Positions 1 to 8,321 of a stretch of 64,000 nucleotides of DNA are shown here, one piece after another. Numbering within the stretch: the stretch's first letter is position 1; each line of letters opens with the position of its first letter. A model generated the notes under the pieces. It was not told the origin of the DNA. It saw nothing but the letters and a program-made list of their open reading frames with translations, and made no database searches. Source of the DNA: VGBO01 sp964453335 (GTDB taxonomy: Bacteria > Actinomycetota > Acidimicrobiia > Acidimicrobiales > CAIXPF01); assembly GCA_964453335.1 (NCBI GenBank), contig CAYVOK010000002.1:124001-188000 (forward strand), read 5' to 3'. Both the position numbers and the translations under genes were made by a program.

Positions 1-857
1 ATCTCGGCGAAGCGGAACCGCGCGTGCTGGCCGACCGATCGTCCGATGCGTGCCACGGTGCGGTCGAAGCACGCCTGTGCGAGCGACAGCCCGGCCACCG
101 CCATGACGAGTCGCTCACGGGGGAGGTTGCGCATGAGCAGGTAGAACCCCTCGCCCTCGGCGCCGAGCAGGTTCGCGACGGGGACCTCGGCACCGTCGAA
201 GTGCAGCTCCGCGGTGTCCTGGGTGCGCAGGCCGACCTTGCGGAGCGCCCGACCCACGCCGAACCCCGGGGTGTCGCGCTCGACGACGAGCAGGCTCAGC
301 CCGCGGTGCCGTTCGGTGCGGTCGGTGCGCACCGCCACGATCACCAGATCCGCCGACACGCCGTTCGAGATGAACGTCTTCGCACCGTGCAGCACGTACC
401 GGTCACCGACGCGCTCCGCCGTCGTCCCGATCGACGCGAGGTCCGACCCGGTCGCCGGTTCGCTCATCGCGATGGCGAGGATCGAACGTCCCGTGCACAC
501 GTCGCCGAGCCAGCGCTCCTGCTGTTCCGGCGTGCCGATCGACCAGAGGTAGGGCGCGCAGATCTCCGCATGGGTGACGAGCGCCCACGCCGCGCCGGCG
601 TCGCCTGCCCGGTGCAGTTCGTCGCACAGCACGGCGTTGCGCCGGAAGTCGACGCCGCCGCCACCGCCGAAGGCCGGCGGCCCGTCGAGGCACAGCAGGC
701 CCGCCGTCGCCGCGTCGTGGAACAGTTCCCGGCCGAACCCGCCCCGCGCGGTCCACGCGTCGAGGTTCGGCACGACCCGGTCAGTGACGAAGGCACGCGC
801 CCGGTCACGGAAGGCGGACTCGTCGGCGGTGCGGTCGACCCGGAGCGAGGGGAGCAT
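1..857 (-). CDS. Acyl-CoA dehydrogenase, partial (cut by left edge)
   Basis: Flavoenzyme expected to oxidise an acyl-CoA to the trans-2-enoyl-CoA. Only the N-terminal 285 residues are inside the window. The helical N-domain is followed by the flavin/substrate signature IAMSEPATGSDLAS at residues 129-142, KTFISNG at 160-166 and the middle beta domain; the C-terminal domain with the catalytic base lies outside. The ATG at 857 was chosen because it follows the TGA of the small upstream gene by 31 bases on the same strand, suggesting co-transcription. The substrate cannot be told from the sequence; family assignment is secure. Confidence 0.9.
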   Translation of the reverse strand, partial: MLPSLRVDRTADESAFRDRARAFVTDRVVPNLDAWTARGGFGRELFHDAATAGLLCLDGPPAFGGGGGVDFRRNAVLCDELHRAGDAGAAWALVTHAEICAPYLWSIGTPEQQERWLGDVCTGRSILAIAMSEPATGSDLASIGTTAERVGDRYVLHGAKTFISNGVSADLVIVAVRTDRTERHRGLSLLVVERDTPGFGVGRALRKVGLRTQDTAELHFDGAEVPVANLLGAEGEGFYLLMRNLPRERLVMAVAGLSLAQACFDRTVARIGRSVGQHARFRFAE

Positions 858-888
858 CGGCGCCGAGCATCGCAGACCGCCGCCGCCC

Positions 889-1086
889 TCACCAGCGGCT
901 CGCGCAGAACCCGTCGTAGTCGGTCTCGTTCTCCGGATCGGTGCGGGCGATCGCGTCGCCGAGCGGCAGACCCGACGCCCGGAGTTCGGCGACACGGTCG
1001 AGCATCGTCGCGGCCCGGGCCGGCCCGTACTCGTTGATCCACGCCCAGCGCGTCTGCTCGAGCCGTCGTTCGTCGGTGATCGTCAT
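889..1086 (-). CDS. Small hypothetical protein, 65 aa
   Basis: No family recognised. The predicted product begins MTITDERRLEQTRW and is acidic at its C-terminal end (DPENETDYDGF). It has no signal peptide, membrane segment or cysteine motif. A GTG eleven codons upstream would lengthen it, but the added residues are Arg/Ala-rich and look untranslated, so the ATG is preferred. It lies between a DUF4916 protein and an acyl-CoA dehydrogenase on the same strand with short spacers, so it may be a small accessory protein of that unit. Its codon pattern (third-position GC) looks coding. Confidence 0.6.
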   Translation of the reverse strand: MTITDERRLEQTRWAWINEYGPARAATMLDRVAELRASGLPLGDAIARTDPENETDYDGFCASRW

Positions 1087-1157
1087 CGCAGCAGCGTGAC
1101 GACGTCCGCAGGCCCGCACCAGGGTCGGAGGTCCCGCCGGAAGTCCCGACGCAGCCC

Positions 1158-1694
1158 TCAGGGCAGGACGCCGGCGTGCGCGAGCGCCATCCGGACCAGC
1201 CGGTCGTGCCCGCTCGACATCTCACGGCGGATGTCGCCGCGTGTCGCCTCGTCCGGGGTGAGCCACGTGAGCTCGAGGGAGTTCTCCGCAGGGCGGCAGT
1301 CGCCGTCGACGGGCACCACGAACGCCAGGCTCACGGCGTGCTGTCGCGGGTCGTGGAACCCGGTGATCCCCTGGTCGGGGAAGTACTCGACGACCGTGAA
1401 CGGCGACACCTCGACCGGCAGACGCGGGAGCGCGACCGGTCCGAGGTCCTTCTCGAGGTTGCGGAGCAGGGCGTCACGGATGCGTTCCCCGTGGAGGACC
1501 CGCCCCGACACCACGGCACGGCTGATCGTGCCGTCGGCCATCGCCCGGAGCAAGAGACCGACGTGGGTCAGGCGACCGAGGGCGTCGACGCGCACCGGCA
1601 CCGCGTCGACGTAGACGAGCGGGACCTGACCGCGGACGGTCTCGATCTCATCGGGTGCGAGCCACCCGGTCCGTGTCTGCGTGCGGTCGTTCAC
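1158..1694 (-). CDS. NUDIX-like protein of the DUF4916 family
   Basis: Protein of 178 residues resembling the actinobacterial DUF4916 family, which has a NUDIX fold. Recognisable parts are GWLAPDEIETVRGQVPLVYVDAVPVR at the start (shown here as the first strand region, residues 10-35), LTHVGLLLRA near 42-51 and a C-terminal WLTPDEATR motif. A classical NUDIX box with REXXEE is not evident, so catalytic activity is uncertain. Translation starts at a GTG whose last bases overlap the TGA of the upstream gene (GTGA), indicating translational coupling. Confidence 0.75.
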   Translation of the reverse strand: MNDRTQTRTGWLAPDEIETVRGQVPLVYVDAVPVRVDALGRLTHVGLLLRAMADGTISRAVVSGRVLHGERIRDALLRNLEKDLGPVALPRLPVEVSPFTVVEYFPDQGITGFHDPRQHAVSLAFVVPVDGDCRPAENSLELTWLTPDEATRGDIRREMSSGHDRLVRMALAHAGVLP

Positions 1695-2548
1695 GTTCCG
1701 GTCCGATCGACGAGGGCGCCCCCATCGTACGGCCCGTCCCCTCCGGTTCCGACGCGGTCGACGCGCGCGAGCCCTGCGACGAGCCCTCCCCCGGGGGCCG
1801 CCGACCAGCGCAGCACGGTCGCCGACCCGTCGTCCGCGTCGACCACGAGATCGCCGTCGAGCACCTCGATCCCGCGCCCCCACACCGCCACGATCCACGA
1901 CACGTCGACGACGACGCGCACGGCGCTCGCCCGACCGTCGAGCCGCCCCTCCACGGCGGGCGGGCCGGCACCGCGTTCGACGACGCCGCACGACAGCGGC
2001 ACGAGCGCAGCGGGACGCACCACGTCGGCCCACCGCAGGAGACTGCGCACGAACGCCGACCGCAGGCGCACACGCACCGCGTCGACGACGGCGTCGAGGC
2101 CCGGCGGCGGTGGGCCGACGACCACCCGCCGGTCGAGCACGCGGTCCGCCGCGGCGACCGCCGCCCGGTCGAGCAGCGGCGGCGGCAGGTCGACGAGGAC
2201 CTCACCCATCCGTTCCGCCCGTCGCAGCGGCAGCGTCGGCAGGAGGTCCTGCACACCTTCGGCCCGCAGGCGGCGCAGGGCACCGGCGATCCAGTCGCGT
2301 CGCGCCGCGTCCGGATCGGGCCGTCGGGCCCATTCCTCGAGGAACCCGCCGTCCGCGACCGCGTCGCGCCACAGCCGGTGCAGACGGATGCAGGGCAGCA
2401 CGGTGCCGCCGAACGCCACGAGCGCCTCCTCGGCGTCGAGGTCGTGGTCGCAGGTCTCGAGCACCCCCGACCGCCAGCGCAGCCGGTGGATCGACGACCC
2501 GCACGCGACCGACACCTCGACCGGCGCCGCGTCGTCGACCCAACCCAT
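1691..2548 (-). CDS. Hypothetical protein, 285 aa
   Basis: Not recognised as a member of a family I know. It is a soluble protein rich in Arg, Asp and Val. An N-terminal half with alternating strands and tryptophans (RLRWRSG, RLHRLW) is followed by an Arg-rich helical middle and a C-terminal beta-rich part ending in DGGALVDRTGT. There is no signal peptide, membrane helix or clear catalytic motif. It is first in a minus-strand unit with the DUF4916 protein, to which it is coupled by a 4-base overlap, and it is divergent from the NUDIX hydrolase 37 bases away. The coupling suggests a shared role that the sequence does not reveal. Confidence 0.65.
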   Translation of the reverse strand: MGWVDDAAPVEVSVACGSSIHRLRWRSGVLETCDHDLDAEEALVAFGGTVLPCIRLHRLWRDAVADGGFLEEWARRPDPDAARRDWIAGALRRLRAEGVQDLLPTLPLRRAERMGEVLVDLPPPLLDRAAVAAADRVLDRRVVVGPPPPGLDAVVDAVRVRLRSAFVRSLLRWADVVRPAALVPLSCGVVERGAGPPAVEGRLDGRASAVRVVVDVSWIVAVWGRGIEVLDGDLVVDADDGSATVLRWSAAPGGGLVAGLARVDRVGTGGDGPYDGGALVDRTGT

Positions 2549-2585
2549 GGCCCACAGGATCGTGCGCGCCGACTAGTCATGTCAC

Positions 2586-3119
2586 ATGGCCGCCGCGCCG
2601 CCCTACCGCCCGATCGTCGGGACCCTCGTGTACCTGTGGGACCGCGCCACGGACACCGTGCTGCTCGTGCGCCGCGACGCCCGCCCTGACGACGACCACC
2701 TCGGCAAGGTGAACGGCCTCGGCGGCAAGCTCGAGTCCGGCGAGGACGTGCTCGGGTGCCTCCGTCGGGAGGTCGCCGAGGAGGCGGGGCTCGACCTCGT
2801 CGGCCCACGGCTGCGCGGGACGATCAGCTGGCCCGGGTTCGGACCCGACGGCGCCGACTGGCTCGGGTTCGTCTTCGTCGCCGAGGCGTGGACGGGGACA
2901 CCACCGACCCACAACGCCGAGGGCACGCTCTTCTGGGCACCGCGCCGGCGCCTCCTCGACGCGTGCGACGGCGCACCCGACGCTGCGGCGGAGCTCCCCA
3001 TGTGGGAGGGCGACCGCCACTTCCTCCCCCTCGTCTTCGACGACGACCTGCGCCCGTTCTGGGGCGTGATGCCGTACGCGGACGGTCGACCGACCGACTG
3101 GCGGTTCGAACGCCTGTGA
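2586..3119 (+). CDS. NUDIX hydrolase, MutT / 8-oxo-dGTP diphosphatase type
   Basis: Hydrolase of nucleoside diphosphate-linked compounds, of the kind that cleans oxidised dNTPs. The complete NUDIX box is present at about residues 44-66: it begins GLGGKLESGED, continues with the REVAEEAGL helix, and has the metal-binding glutamates in place. The 177-residue length is typical. It is followed with a GTGA overlap by a DUF2786 protein and then by a metallohydrolase-like gene, so the three are probably one transcript. The start is the ATG 37 bases from the divergent gene; no strong ribosome-binding site is visible. Confidence 0.85.
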   Translation: MAAAPPYRPIVGTLVYLWDRATDTVLLVRRDARPDDDHLGKVNGLGGKLESGEDVLGCLRREVAEEAGLDLVGPRLRGTISWPGFGPDGADWLGFVFVAEAWTGTPPTHNAEGTLFWAPRRRLLDACDGAPDAAAELPMWEGDRHFLPLVFDDDLRPFWGVMPYADGRPTDWRFERL

Positions 3120-3904
3120 CCGACGACGGGAGCGAGATCCTCGTCGCCGCCGACGGCCCGGACGAGACCGACCGCCTGTTCGCCCGCATCCGGGCACTGC
3201 TCGCGAAGGCGGAGGCCACCGGGTTCACCGCCGAGGCCGAGGCGTTCGAGGCGAAGGCGCAGGAGCTCATGACCCGCCACGGCATCGACCAGGCGGTGCT
3301 CGCCGCGTCGGGACGTCGCACGGCGGAGGCGATCGAGGCCCGCGCCCTCGTCGTGCGCCGGCCGCACACCGTGCTCCGCACGGCGCTCGTGGCGGTCGTC
3401 GCCGAGGCGAACAACTGCGAGGCGATCCGCCTCGGCCCCGGTCCCGGTGGCGAACGCATGGAGGTCGTCGGGTACCGGTCGGACGCGACGTGGGTCGCCG
3501 ACCTGCTCGCCCCCCGGCTCCTCACCCATCTCGACGCCCACATCGACGGGGAACGACCGTCGGGGCTCTCCTCGGGTGATTCGGCCGCGTGGGCTCGCTC
3601 GTTCGTGCTCGGCTACATCGAGGAGGTCCGCAGCCGCCTCGCCGCCGCCGCCGAACGCGCCCGAGGGGACCACGCCCGCGCCGCAGGGACCACGGCGACG
3701 ACCTCCGTCGCGCTCGCGCTGCGGTCACGCGCCGAGGCCGTGGACGAGGCGTTCCGGCGGCGCCACCCACGCACCACGCGGTCGACGAGCCGCACCACCC
3801 GGTACTCCTCCGGTGCTGCGGAGGCGGGCCGCGCTGCGGGCAGCACCGCACCCCTCGCCCGCCACGAGGTCGCCGAGCGACGGGCGCTCGGCCGGGGCCG
3901 ATGA
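3116..3904 (+). CDS. DUF2786 domain protein
   Basis: Protein of 262 residues with an N-terminal DUF2786 helix pair (RIRALLAKAEATGF then EAFEAKAQELMTRHGID, residues about 21-55), a domain of unknown function common in actinobacteria and phages. The central part is followed by a long basic, low-complexity C-terminus rich in Arg, Ser and Thr. It starts at a GTG overlapping the TGA of the NUDIX gene and ends with an ATGA overlap into the metalloprotease-like gene, so the three are translationally coupled. The function is unknown. Confidence 0.8.
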   Translation: MTDDGSEILVAADGPDETDRLFARIRALLAKAEATGFTAEAEAFEAKAQELMTRHGIDQAVLAASGRRTAEAIEARALVVRRPHTVLRTALVAVVAEANNCEAIRLGPGPGGERMEVVGYRSDATWVADLLAPRLLTHLDAHIDGERPSGLSSGDSAAWARSFVLGYIEEVRSRLAAAAERARGDHARAAGTTATTSVALALRSRAEAVDEAFRRRHPRTTRSTSRTTRYSSGAAEAGRAAGSTAPLARHEVAERRALGRGR

Positions 3905-4383
3905 CGCCCGACCCGCAACAGGCGCGGGTCTACGCGGCGGAGGAAGCCCTCGCACCGCTTGCACGCCGGTTCACCGACGTCGCTGCGGTGGTCGCATTCC
4001 TGCAGACGGTCGTCGCGGACGAGGCGGTCGGGGCGCGCTGGCCGCACGCCGAGGTGCCCGAGGTGCACCTCGGTCCGGCGAACCTGTCGTGTTCGTACGC
4101 GACCGAGGACGGCCTCGTCGTGCTGCGTCGCGACCACCTCGACGCGGTGAGCGTGCTCCACGAGTTCGCGCACGTGCTCGAGGTCGGCGACGGGCACGGC
4201 ACCCGCTTCGCGACCGCGTTCGCGTTCCTCGTGCGTCGCCACATCGGCGTCGACGCCTGGGCGGCGCTCGCCGGCCGGTACGAGGAGCTCGTCGTGTCGT
4301 GGACGCCGCTCGACTACGAGGGCGGGCGCACCCGGCGGCCGGTCAGCGACGCGCCGGGCGGGGCAGGTAGCGGTCCGAGATGA
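3901..4383 (+). CDS. Putative zinc metallohydrolase with HEXXH motif (TIGR04338-like)
   Basis: Small 160-residue protein with the metal-binding motif VLHEFAHVLEVGDGHGTRF around residues 83-101. HEFAH supplies two zinc ligands and the glutamate, and a third His follows in GHG. This matches the small actinobacterial metallohydrolase family that I recall sitting beside DUF2786 genes. The substrate is unknown. It starts with an ATGA overlap on the DUF2786 gene. Its 3' end overlaps the convergent acyl-CoA dehydrogenase by 41 bases, which is unusually long for tail-to-tail genes here, so its last 13 residues are encoded opposite that gene. Confidence 0.75.
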   Translation: MTPDPQQARVYAAEEALAPLARRFTDVAAVVAFLQTVVADEAVGARWPHAEVPEVHLGPANLSCSYATEDGLVVLRRDHLDAVSVLHEFAHVLEVGDGHGTRFATAFAFLVRRHIGVDAWAALAGRYEELVVSWTPLDYEGGRTRRPVSDAPGGAGSGPR

Positions 4384-5551
4384 TCCGCTGCTGGATCTCG
4401 GAGGTCCCCTCGAAGATCTTGGTGAGCCGGGCGTCGCGCCAGTACCGCTCGAGCGCGAAGTCGGTCGTGTACCCGGCGCCGCCGTGGATCTGCAGCCCCT
4501 GCGACGTCACCCGCTCCGCCATCTCCGACGCCCACAGCTTGAGCATCGACGCCTGCGCGTCGACCTCGCGTCCGGCGTCCGCGTCGGCGGCTATCTGGTA
4601 GAGCATCGCCCGGGCCATCTCGACCTCGGTCGCCATGTCGGCGATCTTGAACCGGATCGCCTGGAAGTCGCCGATCGCCTGCTCGAACTGCCGGCGCTGC
4701 TGCACGTAGGCGATCGAGTCCTCGAGGGCGCCGCGGGCGAGGCCGATCGAGCGGGCGGCCGTGTGCAGCCGTGCGACCGACAGCCACGACGCCGCCTGCT
4801 TGAAGCCGCTGCTCTCGTCACCGTCGAAACGCGAGCCGAGCAGGTGCTCGGCCGGGAGACGGAAGTCGTTGAAGGACAGTTCCCACGTCTTCCAGCCGAA
4901 ATAGCCGATCTTGCGGATCGGTGTGCCGCTGATCCCCTCGGGGAAGCTGCCCCGTTCCTTCGGGATGAAGAACTGCCGGATGCCCTCGTGGCGACGCTGC
5001 GGGTCGTAGGGCGAGGTCCGTGCGACCAACACGATGAAGTCCGCGCCGTCCGCGAACGTGCACCACATCTTCTGCCCGTTGATCACGTAGTGGTCGCCCT
5101 CGAGGATCGCCCGGGTGCGCACGCCTGCGGCATCGGAACCGACGTCGGGCTCGGACAGCGCGTACGCGCCGAGGCAGTCGCCACGTGCCATGCGGGGCAT
5201 GATCGCGGCCTGCTGCTCGGCGCTGAATCCGCCGCCGAGACCGTTCCCCCGAGCGATGATCGACGCCACGCTCATCCACGCCCGGGCGAGTTCCTCGGTG
5301 ACGAGGCAGTACTCGAACAACCCGAGCCCGAGGCCGCCGTACTCCTCGGGGATGATGATGCCGAAGAAGCCCATCTCCGCCATCTGCTTGCGCAACGTGT
5401 CGGGGATCTCCCCCTGGACGGGGTCGAGCTCGTTCGCGACGGGCAGCACCTCCTTCATCGCGAAGTCGCGGGCGAGGTGCATGATCGCGAGGCGGTCCTC
5501 GGTCTCGTACGCGGCAGGGATCGACGTCGGTGCAGCGGGCAGCAGTGCCAT
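4343..5551 (-). CDS. Acyl-CoA dehydrogenase
   Basis: Full-length 402-residue flavoprotein converting acyl-CoA to enoyl-CoA and passing electrons to an electron-transfer flavoprotein. It shows the flavin signature YALSEPDVGSDAAGV, the QKMWCTFADGADF strand and the C-terminal IFEGTSEIQQR motif. The glutamate of that last motif, near residue 381, is the usual catalytic base of short- and medium-chain enzymes. A TAGCGT hexamer lies 6 bases before the ATG, so it is probably translated from a leaderless message. It is monocistronic and divergent from an F420-type oxidoreductase. Confidence 0.93.
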   Translation of the reverse strand: MALLPAAPTSIPAAYETEDRLAIMHLARDFAMKEVLPVANELDPVQGEIPDTLRKQMAEMGFFGIIIPEEYGGLGLGLFEYCLVTEELARAWMSVASIIARGNGLGGGFSAEQQAAIMPRMARGDCLGAYALSEPDVGSDAAGVRTRAILEGDHYVINGQKMWCTFADGADFIVLVARTSPYDPQRRHEGIRQFFIPKERGSFPEGISGTPIRKIGYFGWKTWELSFNDFRLPAEHLLGSRFDGDESSGFKQAASWLSVARLHTAARSIGLARGALEDSIAYVQQRRQFEQAIGDFQAIRFKIADMATEVEMARAMLYQIAADADAGREVDAQASMLKLWASEMAERVTSQGLQIHGGAGYTTDFALERYWRDARLTKIFEGTSEIQQRIISDRYLPRPARR

Positions 5552-5557
5552 GCGCGC

Positions 5558-5563
5558 ACGCTA
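5558..5563 (-). promoter_or_regulatory. -10-like element of the acyl-CoA dehydrogenase (leaderless)
   Basis: Minus-strand TAGCGT followed by six bases and then the ATG, which places the expected transcription start at the start codon. No -35 is obvious. Assigned by pattern only. Confidence 0.45.
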
Positions 5564-5598
5564 ACCGACCGGCGCGGCGTGCGGTCGGGGCGGCGACC

Positions 5599-5604
5599 TA
5601 CAGT
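5599..5604 (+). promoter_or_regulatory. -10-like element of the F420 oxidoreductase (leaderless)
   Basis: TACAGT, six-base spacer, then ATG; no Shine-Dalgarno can fit. It shares a 59-base intergenic region with the opposing leaderless promoter of the acyl-CoA dehydrogenase. Confidence 0.45.
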
Positions 5605-5610
5605 TCGGCC

Positions 5611-6516
5611 ATGACGACCTTCGGTGTGCACGCCGGCCTGCAGAACGTGGACATGGCGGAGCTCCGCTCGCTCTGGCGCCACGTCGAGGATCTCGGATTC
5701 GGCTGGATCTCGATCTGGGACCACTTCTACGCGGCGACCTTCGATCCGAACGACCCGCACTGCCACGAGGCCGTCGCCACCCACGCCGCGCTCGCCTGCG
5801 ACACGCAGCGCGTCCGCTGCGGCTCGCTCGTGTACTGCGCCGGGTACCGCCATCCCGCCGTGCTCGCGAAGGCGATCTCGACCATCGACCAACTCTCCGG
5901 CGGCCGCACCGACGTCGGCATCGGTGCCGGGTGGGCGCAGGTCGAGTACGACGCGTACGGCATCCCCTTCGGTTCGGTCGGCGAGCGCATGGACCTCCTC
6001 GAGGAGTCGATCCAGGTGCTGCGGTTGCTGCTGCGCGAAGGCGTGTCCGACTTCGAGGGGCGCTACTTCACGCTCACCGACGCGAAGCTCGAGCCGAAGC
6101 CCGTCCAGTCGGAGCTGCCGATCTGGGTCGGCGGCGGTGGGGAGAAGCGGACGCTGCGCATCGCCGCCCGCTACGCGGACGCGTGGAACATCCCCTTCGT
6201 CTCACCGGAGACCTTCGCCCGCAAGCGCGCCGTCCTGCACGAGCACTGCGTCGACGTCGGCCGTGACCCGGCGTCGATCCGCACCACCGTGAACGTCGGT
6301 CTCGCCTGGAGCGAGGAGGGGCTCCGCGCCCAGTTCGGCCCCATGGCCGACCAGGTCCGGCCGGGGGTGCTGCGCGGCAGCGAGGGCGAGGTGCTCGAGC
6401 GGATCCAGCAGTACGTCGACGCGGGCGCCGATCAGATCAACCTCGCGATCCGGGCGCCGTTCACGACCACGTTCGACGACGTCGAACGGTTCGCGTCGGC
6501 ACTCGGCCTGCACTGA
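5611..6516 (+). CDS. LLM-class F420-dependent oxidoreductase
   Basis: Luciferase-fold (TIM barrel) enzyme of 301 residues that would use reduced coenzyme F420 to reduce or oxidise an organic substrate. The N-terminal part has WISIWDHFYA, the middle has the RTDVGIGAGWAQVEYDAYGIPF segment (residues about 102-123) typical of the family, and PIWVGGGGEKRTLR follows near residue 170. The substrate is unknown. Its 3' end faces the amidohydrolase gene across a 7-bp hairpin. Confidence 0.9.
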   Translation: MTTFGVHAGLQNVDMAELRSLWRHVEDLGFGWISIWDHFYAATFDPNDPHCHEAVATHAALACDTQRVRCGSLVYCAGYRHPAVLAKAISTIDQLSGGRTDVGIGAGWAQVEYDAYGIPFGSVGERMDLLEESIQVLRLLLREGVSDFEGRYFTLTDAKLEPKPVQSELPIWVGGGGEKRTLRIAARYADAWNIPFVSPETFARKRAVLHEHCVDVGRDPASIRTTVNVGLAWSEEGLRAQFGPMADQVRPGVLRGSEGEVLERIQQYVDAGADQINLAIRAPFTTTFDDVERFASALGLH

Positions 6517-6521
6517 GCAGG

Positions 6522-6540
6522 CCGACCGTCAGGCGGTCGG
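6522..6540. terminator. Bidirectional hairpin between convergent genes
   Basis: Perfect 7-bp inverted repeat CCGACCG / CGGTCGG with a 5-base loop that contains the stop codon of the minus-strand amidohydrolase. It sits just after the F420 oxidoreductase stop. There is no T-tract, as is common in GC-rich actinobacteria. Confidence 0.45.
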
Positions 6541-8259
6541 ACCCGCCTGCGCCCCACGCACGAGACGCCCGGGCAGTTCGCCCGTGTGCTCGCCGTCCTC
6601 GAAGGTGACCGTGCCCGAGCACATCGTCATCCGGTAGCCGTCGACGTCCTGGAGCAGGCGACGCCCGCCGGCGGGGAGGTCGAAGGTGAACCGCGGCGGG
6701 TGCAGGCGCATCCCGTCGAGGTCGATGACGTTGACGTCGGCCTTGTACCCCGGTGCGAGGACGCCACGGTCGTTCCAGCCGACGTGGCGGGCCGTGTCGT
6801 GCGTCTGGCCCTTCACGACGGTCTCGACGGGGATCTTCTCGCCGCGGGTGCGATCACGCACCCAGTGCACCAGGTTGTACGTCGGGAACGATCCGTCGCA
6901 GATCACACCGACGTGCGCGCCGCCGTCGGACAGCCCGTACAGCGTGCGGGGGTGCAGCACCATCTCCCGGGCGTCGTCGAGGTTGAACCGCGAGTAGTTG
7001 CCGGCGGGGAAGTACAGCATCTCCTCGCCGCCCCGCTCGAGCAGGATGTCGTAGACGAGTTCCTTCGGGTCGACGCCCATCCGCGCCGCGATCGCGCCGA
7101 TCGACTGCTCCTCGGGCTGCTCGTAGTCCGGCGGGTCGCCGAGGCGGAACAGCTTGTTGAACTCGCGGGCCGCCGCCTTCACGAGGGCGGACCCCTTGTC
7201 GTGACCGTGCTCGGCGAGGATCCGGGCCCGGACCTCCGGGTCGTGCATGCGGGCCACCCGGTCGGCGAGCGGGAGGTGCTCGATCTCGCGGTACGACGGG
7301 CACAGCATGAACGGGTTCATCGAACCCTGGAGGGTCATCAGCAGTCCGACCGGCCGGGCGCAGACCTGCGCCTTCATGTCGGCACCGTCGGCGGACGCAC
7401 GGGCGAGGTGGTCGAGCACGGTCCGCCACTTGTCCGGCTGCGGGTCGGCCTGGATGAGCGACACCGACAGCGGTCGGCCGCACTCGCGGGCGATGCGCTC
7501 CATCAGCCCGAGCTCGTACTCGACGTCACGGAGGTCGGACACGAACTGGAACACGCCCCGGCCGGCGCGGCGCAACGCCTCGCCGATCCCGAGCAGTTCC
7601 TCGGTCGATGCGGTGAGCGACCCGATCTTCTGGCCGGTGCGGCTGCGGTGGTTGATCGTGCGCGACGTGGCGAACCCGATCGCGCCGGCGAGCAACGCCT
7701 CCTCGGTGAGCCGGCTCATCTCGGCGATCTCGGCGGGGGTCGGGTCGATCTCGTGATCGGCACCCCGCTCCCCCATCACATAGGCGCGCAACGCGGCGTG
7801 CGGCATCTGCGCACCGATGTCGACGGCGTGCGGTCGCCGGTCGACGGCGTCGAGGTACTCGGGGAAGGACTCCCAGTCCCACGGCAGACCCTCGTGCAGG
7901 GCGGAACCGGGGATGTCCTCGACACCCTCCATGAGCGAGATGAGGAAGTCGTGGTCGGCGGCACCGCGACGCGCCGGGGCGAACCCGACGCCGCAGTTGC
8001 CCATCACGATCGAGGTGACACCGTGCTGGGACGACGGCTGGATGAGCCCGTCCCAGGTCACCTGCCCGTCGTAGTGGGTGTGGATGTCGACCCAGCCCGG
8101 CGTGACGAGCGCGCCGTGCGCGTCGACCTCACGACGACCGGCGCCGTCCACCGTGCCGACGGCGACGATGCGACCGCCCTGCACGGCGACGTCGCCGGTG
8201 CATGCGGCCCGTCCGGTGCCGTCGACGATGGTCCCGCCACGGATGACGATGTCGTACAC
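6529..8259 (-). CDS. N-acyl-D-amino-acid deacylase (D-aminoacylase) family amidohydrolase
   Basis: Zinc amidohydrolase of 576 residues. The N-terminus has the family opening YDIVIRGGTIVDGTG, then VDIHTHYDGQ with the HXH metal ligands, and GNCGVGFAP, whose cysteine bridges metal in D-aminoacylases. SDGGAH near the C-terminus supplies the metal-binding Asp. The real substrate may not be an acyl-amino acid; such proteins are frequent in actinobacterial catabolic clusters. The GTG start follows a strong GAGGGGG site. It lies downstream of two CoA-transferase genes on the same strand. A paralogue lies at 31565-33304. Confidence 0.87.
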   Translation of the reverse strand: MYDIVIRGGTIVDGTGRAACTGDVAVQGGRIVAVGTVDGAGRREVDAHGALVTPGWVDIHTHYDGQVTWDGLIQPSSQHGVTSIVMGNCGVGFAPARRGAADHDFLISLMEGVEDIPGSALHEGLPWDWESFPEYLDAVDRRPHAVDIGAQMPHAALRAYVMGERGADHEIDPTPAEIAEMSRLTEEALLAGAIGFATSRTINHRSRTGQKIGSLTASTEELLGIGEALRRAGRGVFQFVSDLRDVEYELGLMERIARECGRPLSVSLIQADPQPDKWRTVLDHLARASADGADMKAQVCARPVGLLMTLQGSMNPFMLCPSYREIEHLPLADRVARMHDPEVRARILAEHGHDKGSALVKAAAREFNKLFRLGDPPDYEQPEEQSIGAIAARMGVDPKELVYDILLERGGEEMLYFPAGNYSRFNLDDAREMVLHPRTLYGLSDGGAHVGVICDGSFPTYNLVHWVRDRTRGEKIPVETVVKGQTHDTARHVGWNDRGVLAPGYKADVNVIDLDGMRLHPPRFTFDLPAGGRRLLQDVDGYRMTMCSGTVTFEDGEHTGELPGRLVRGAQAGPTA

Positions 8260-8321
8260 GTCTGCCCCCTCGTGCACACCCGGACCCCGGACCGGGCGTG
8301 GGGGGATCGTACCCCAGCCGG

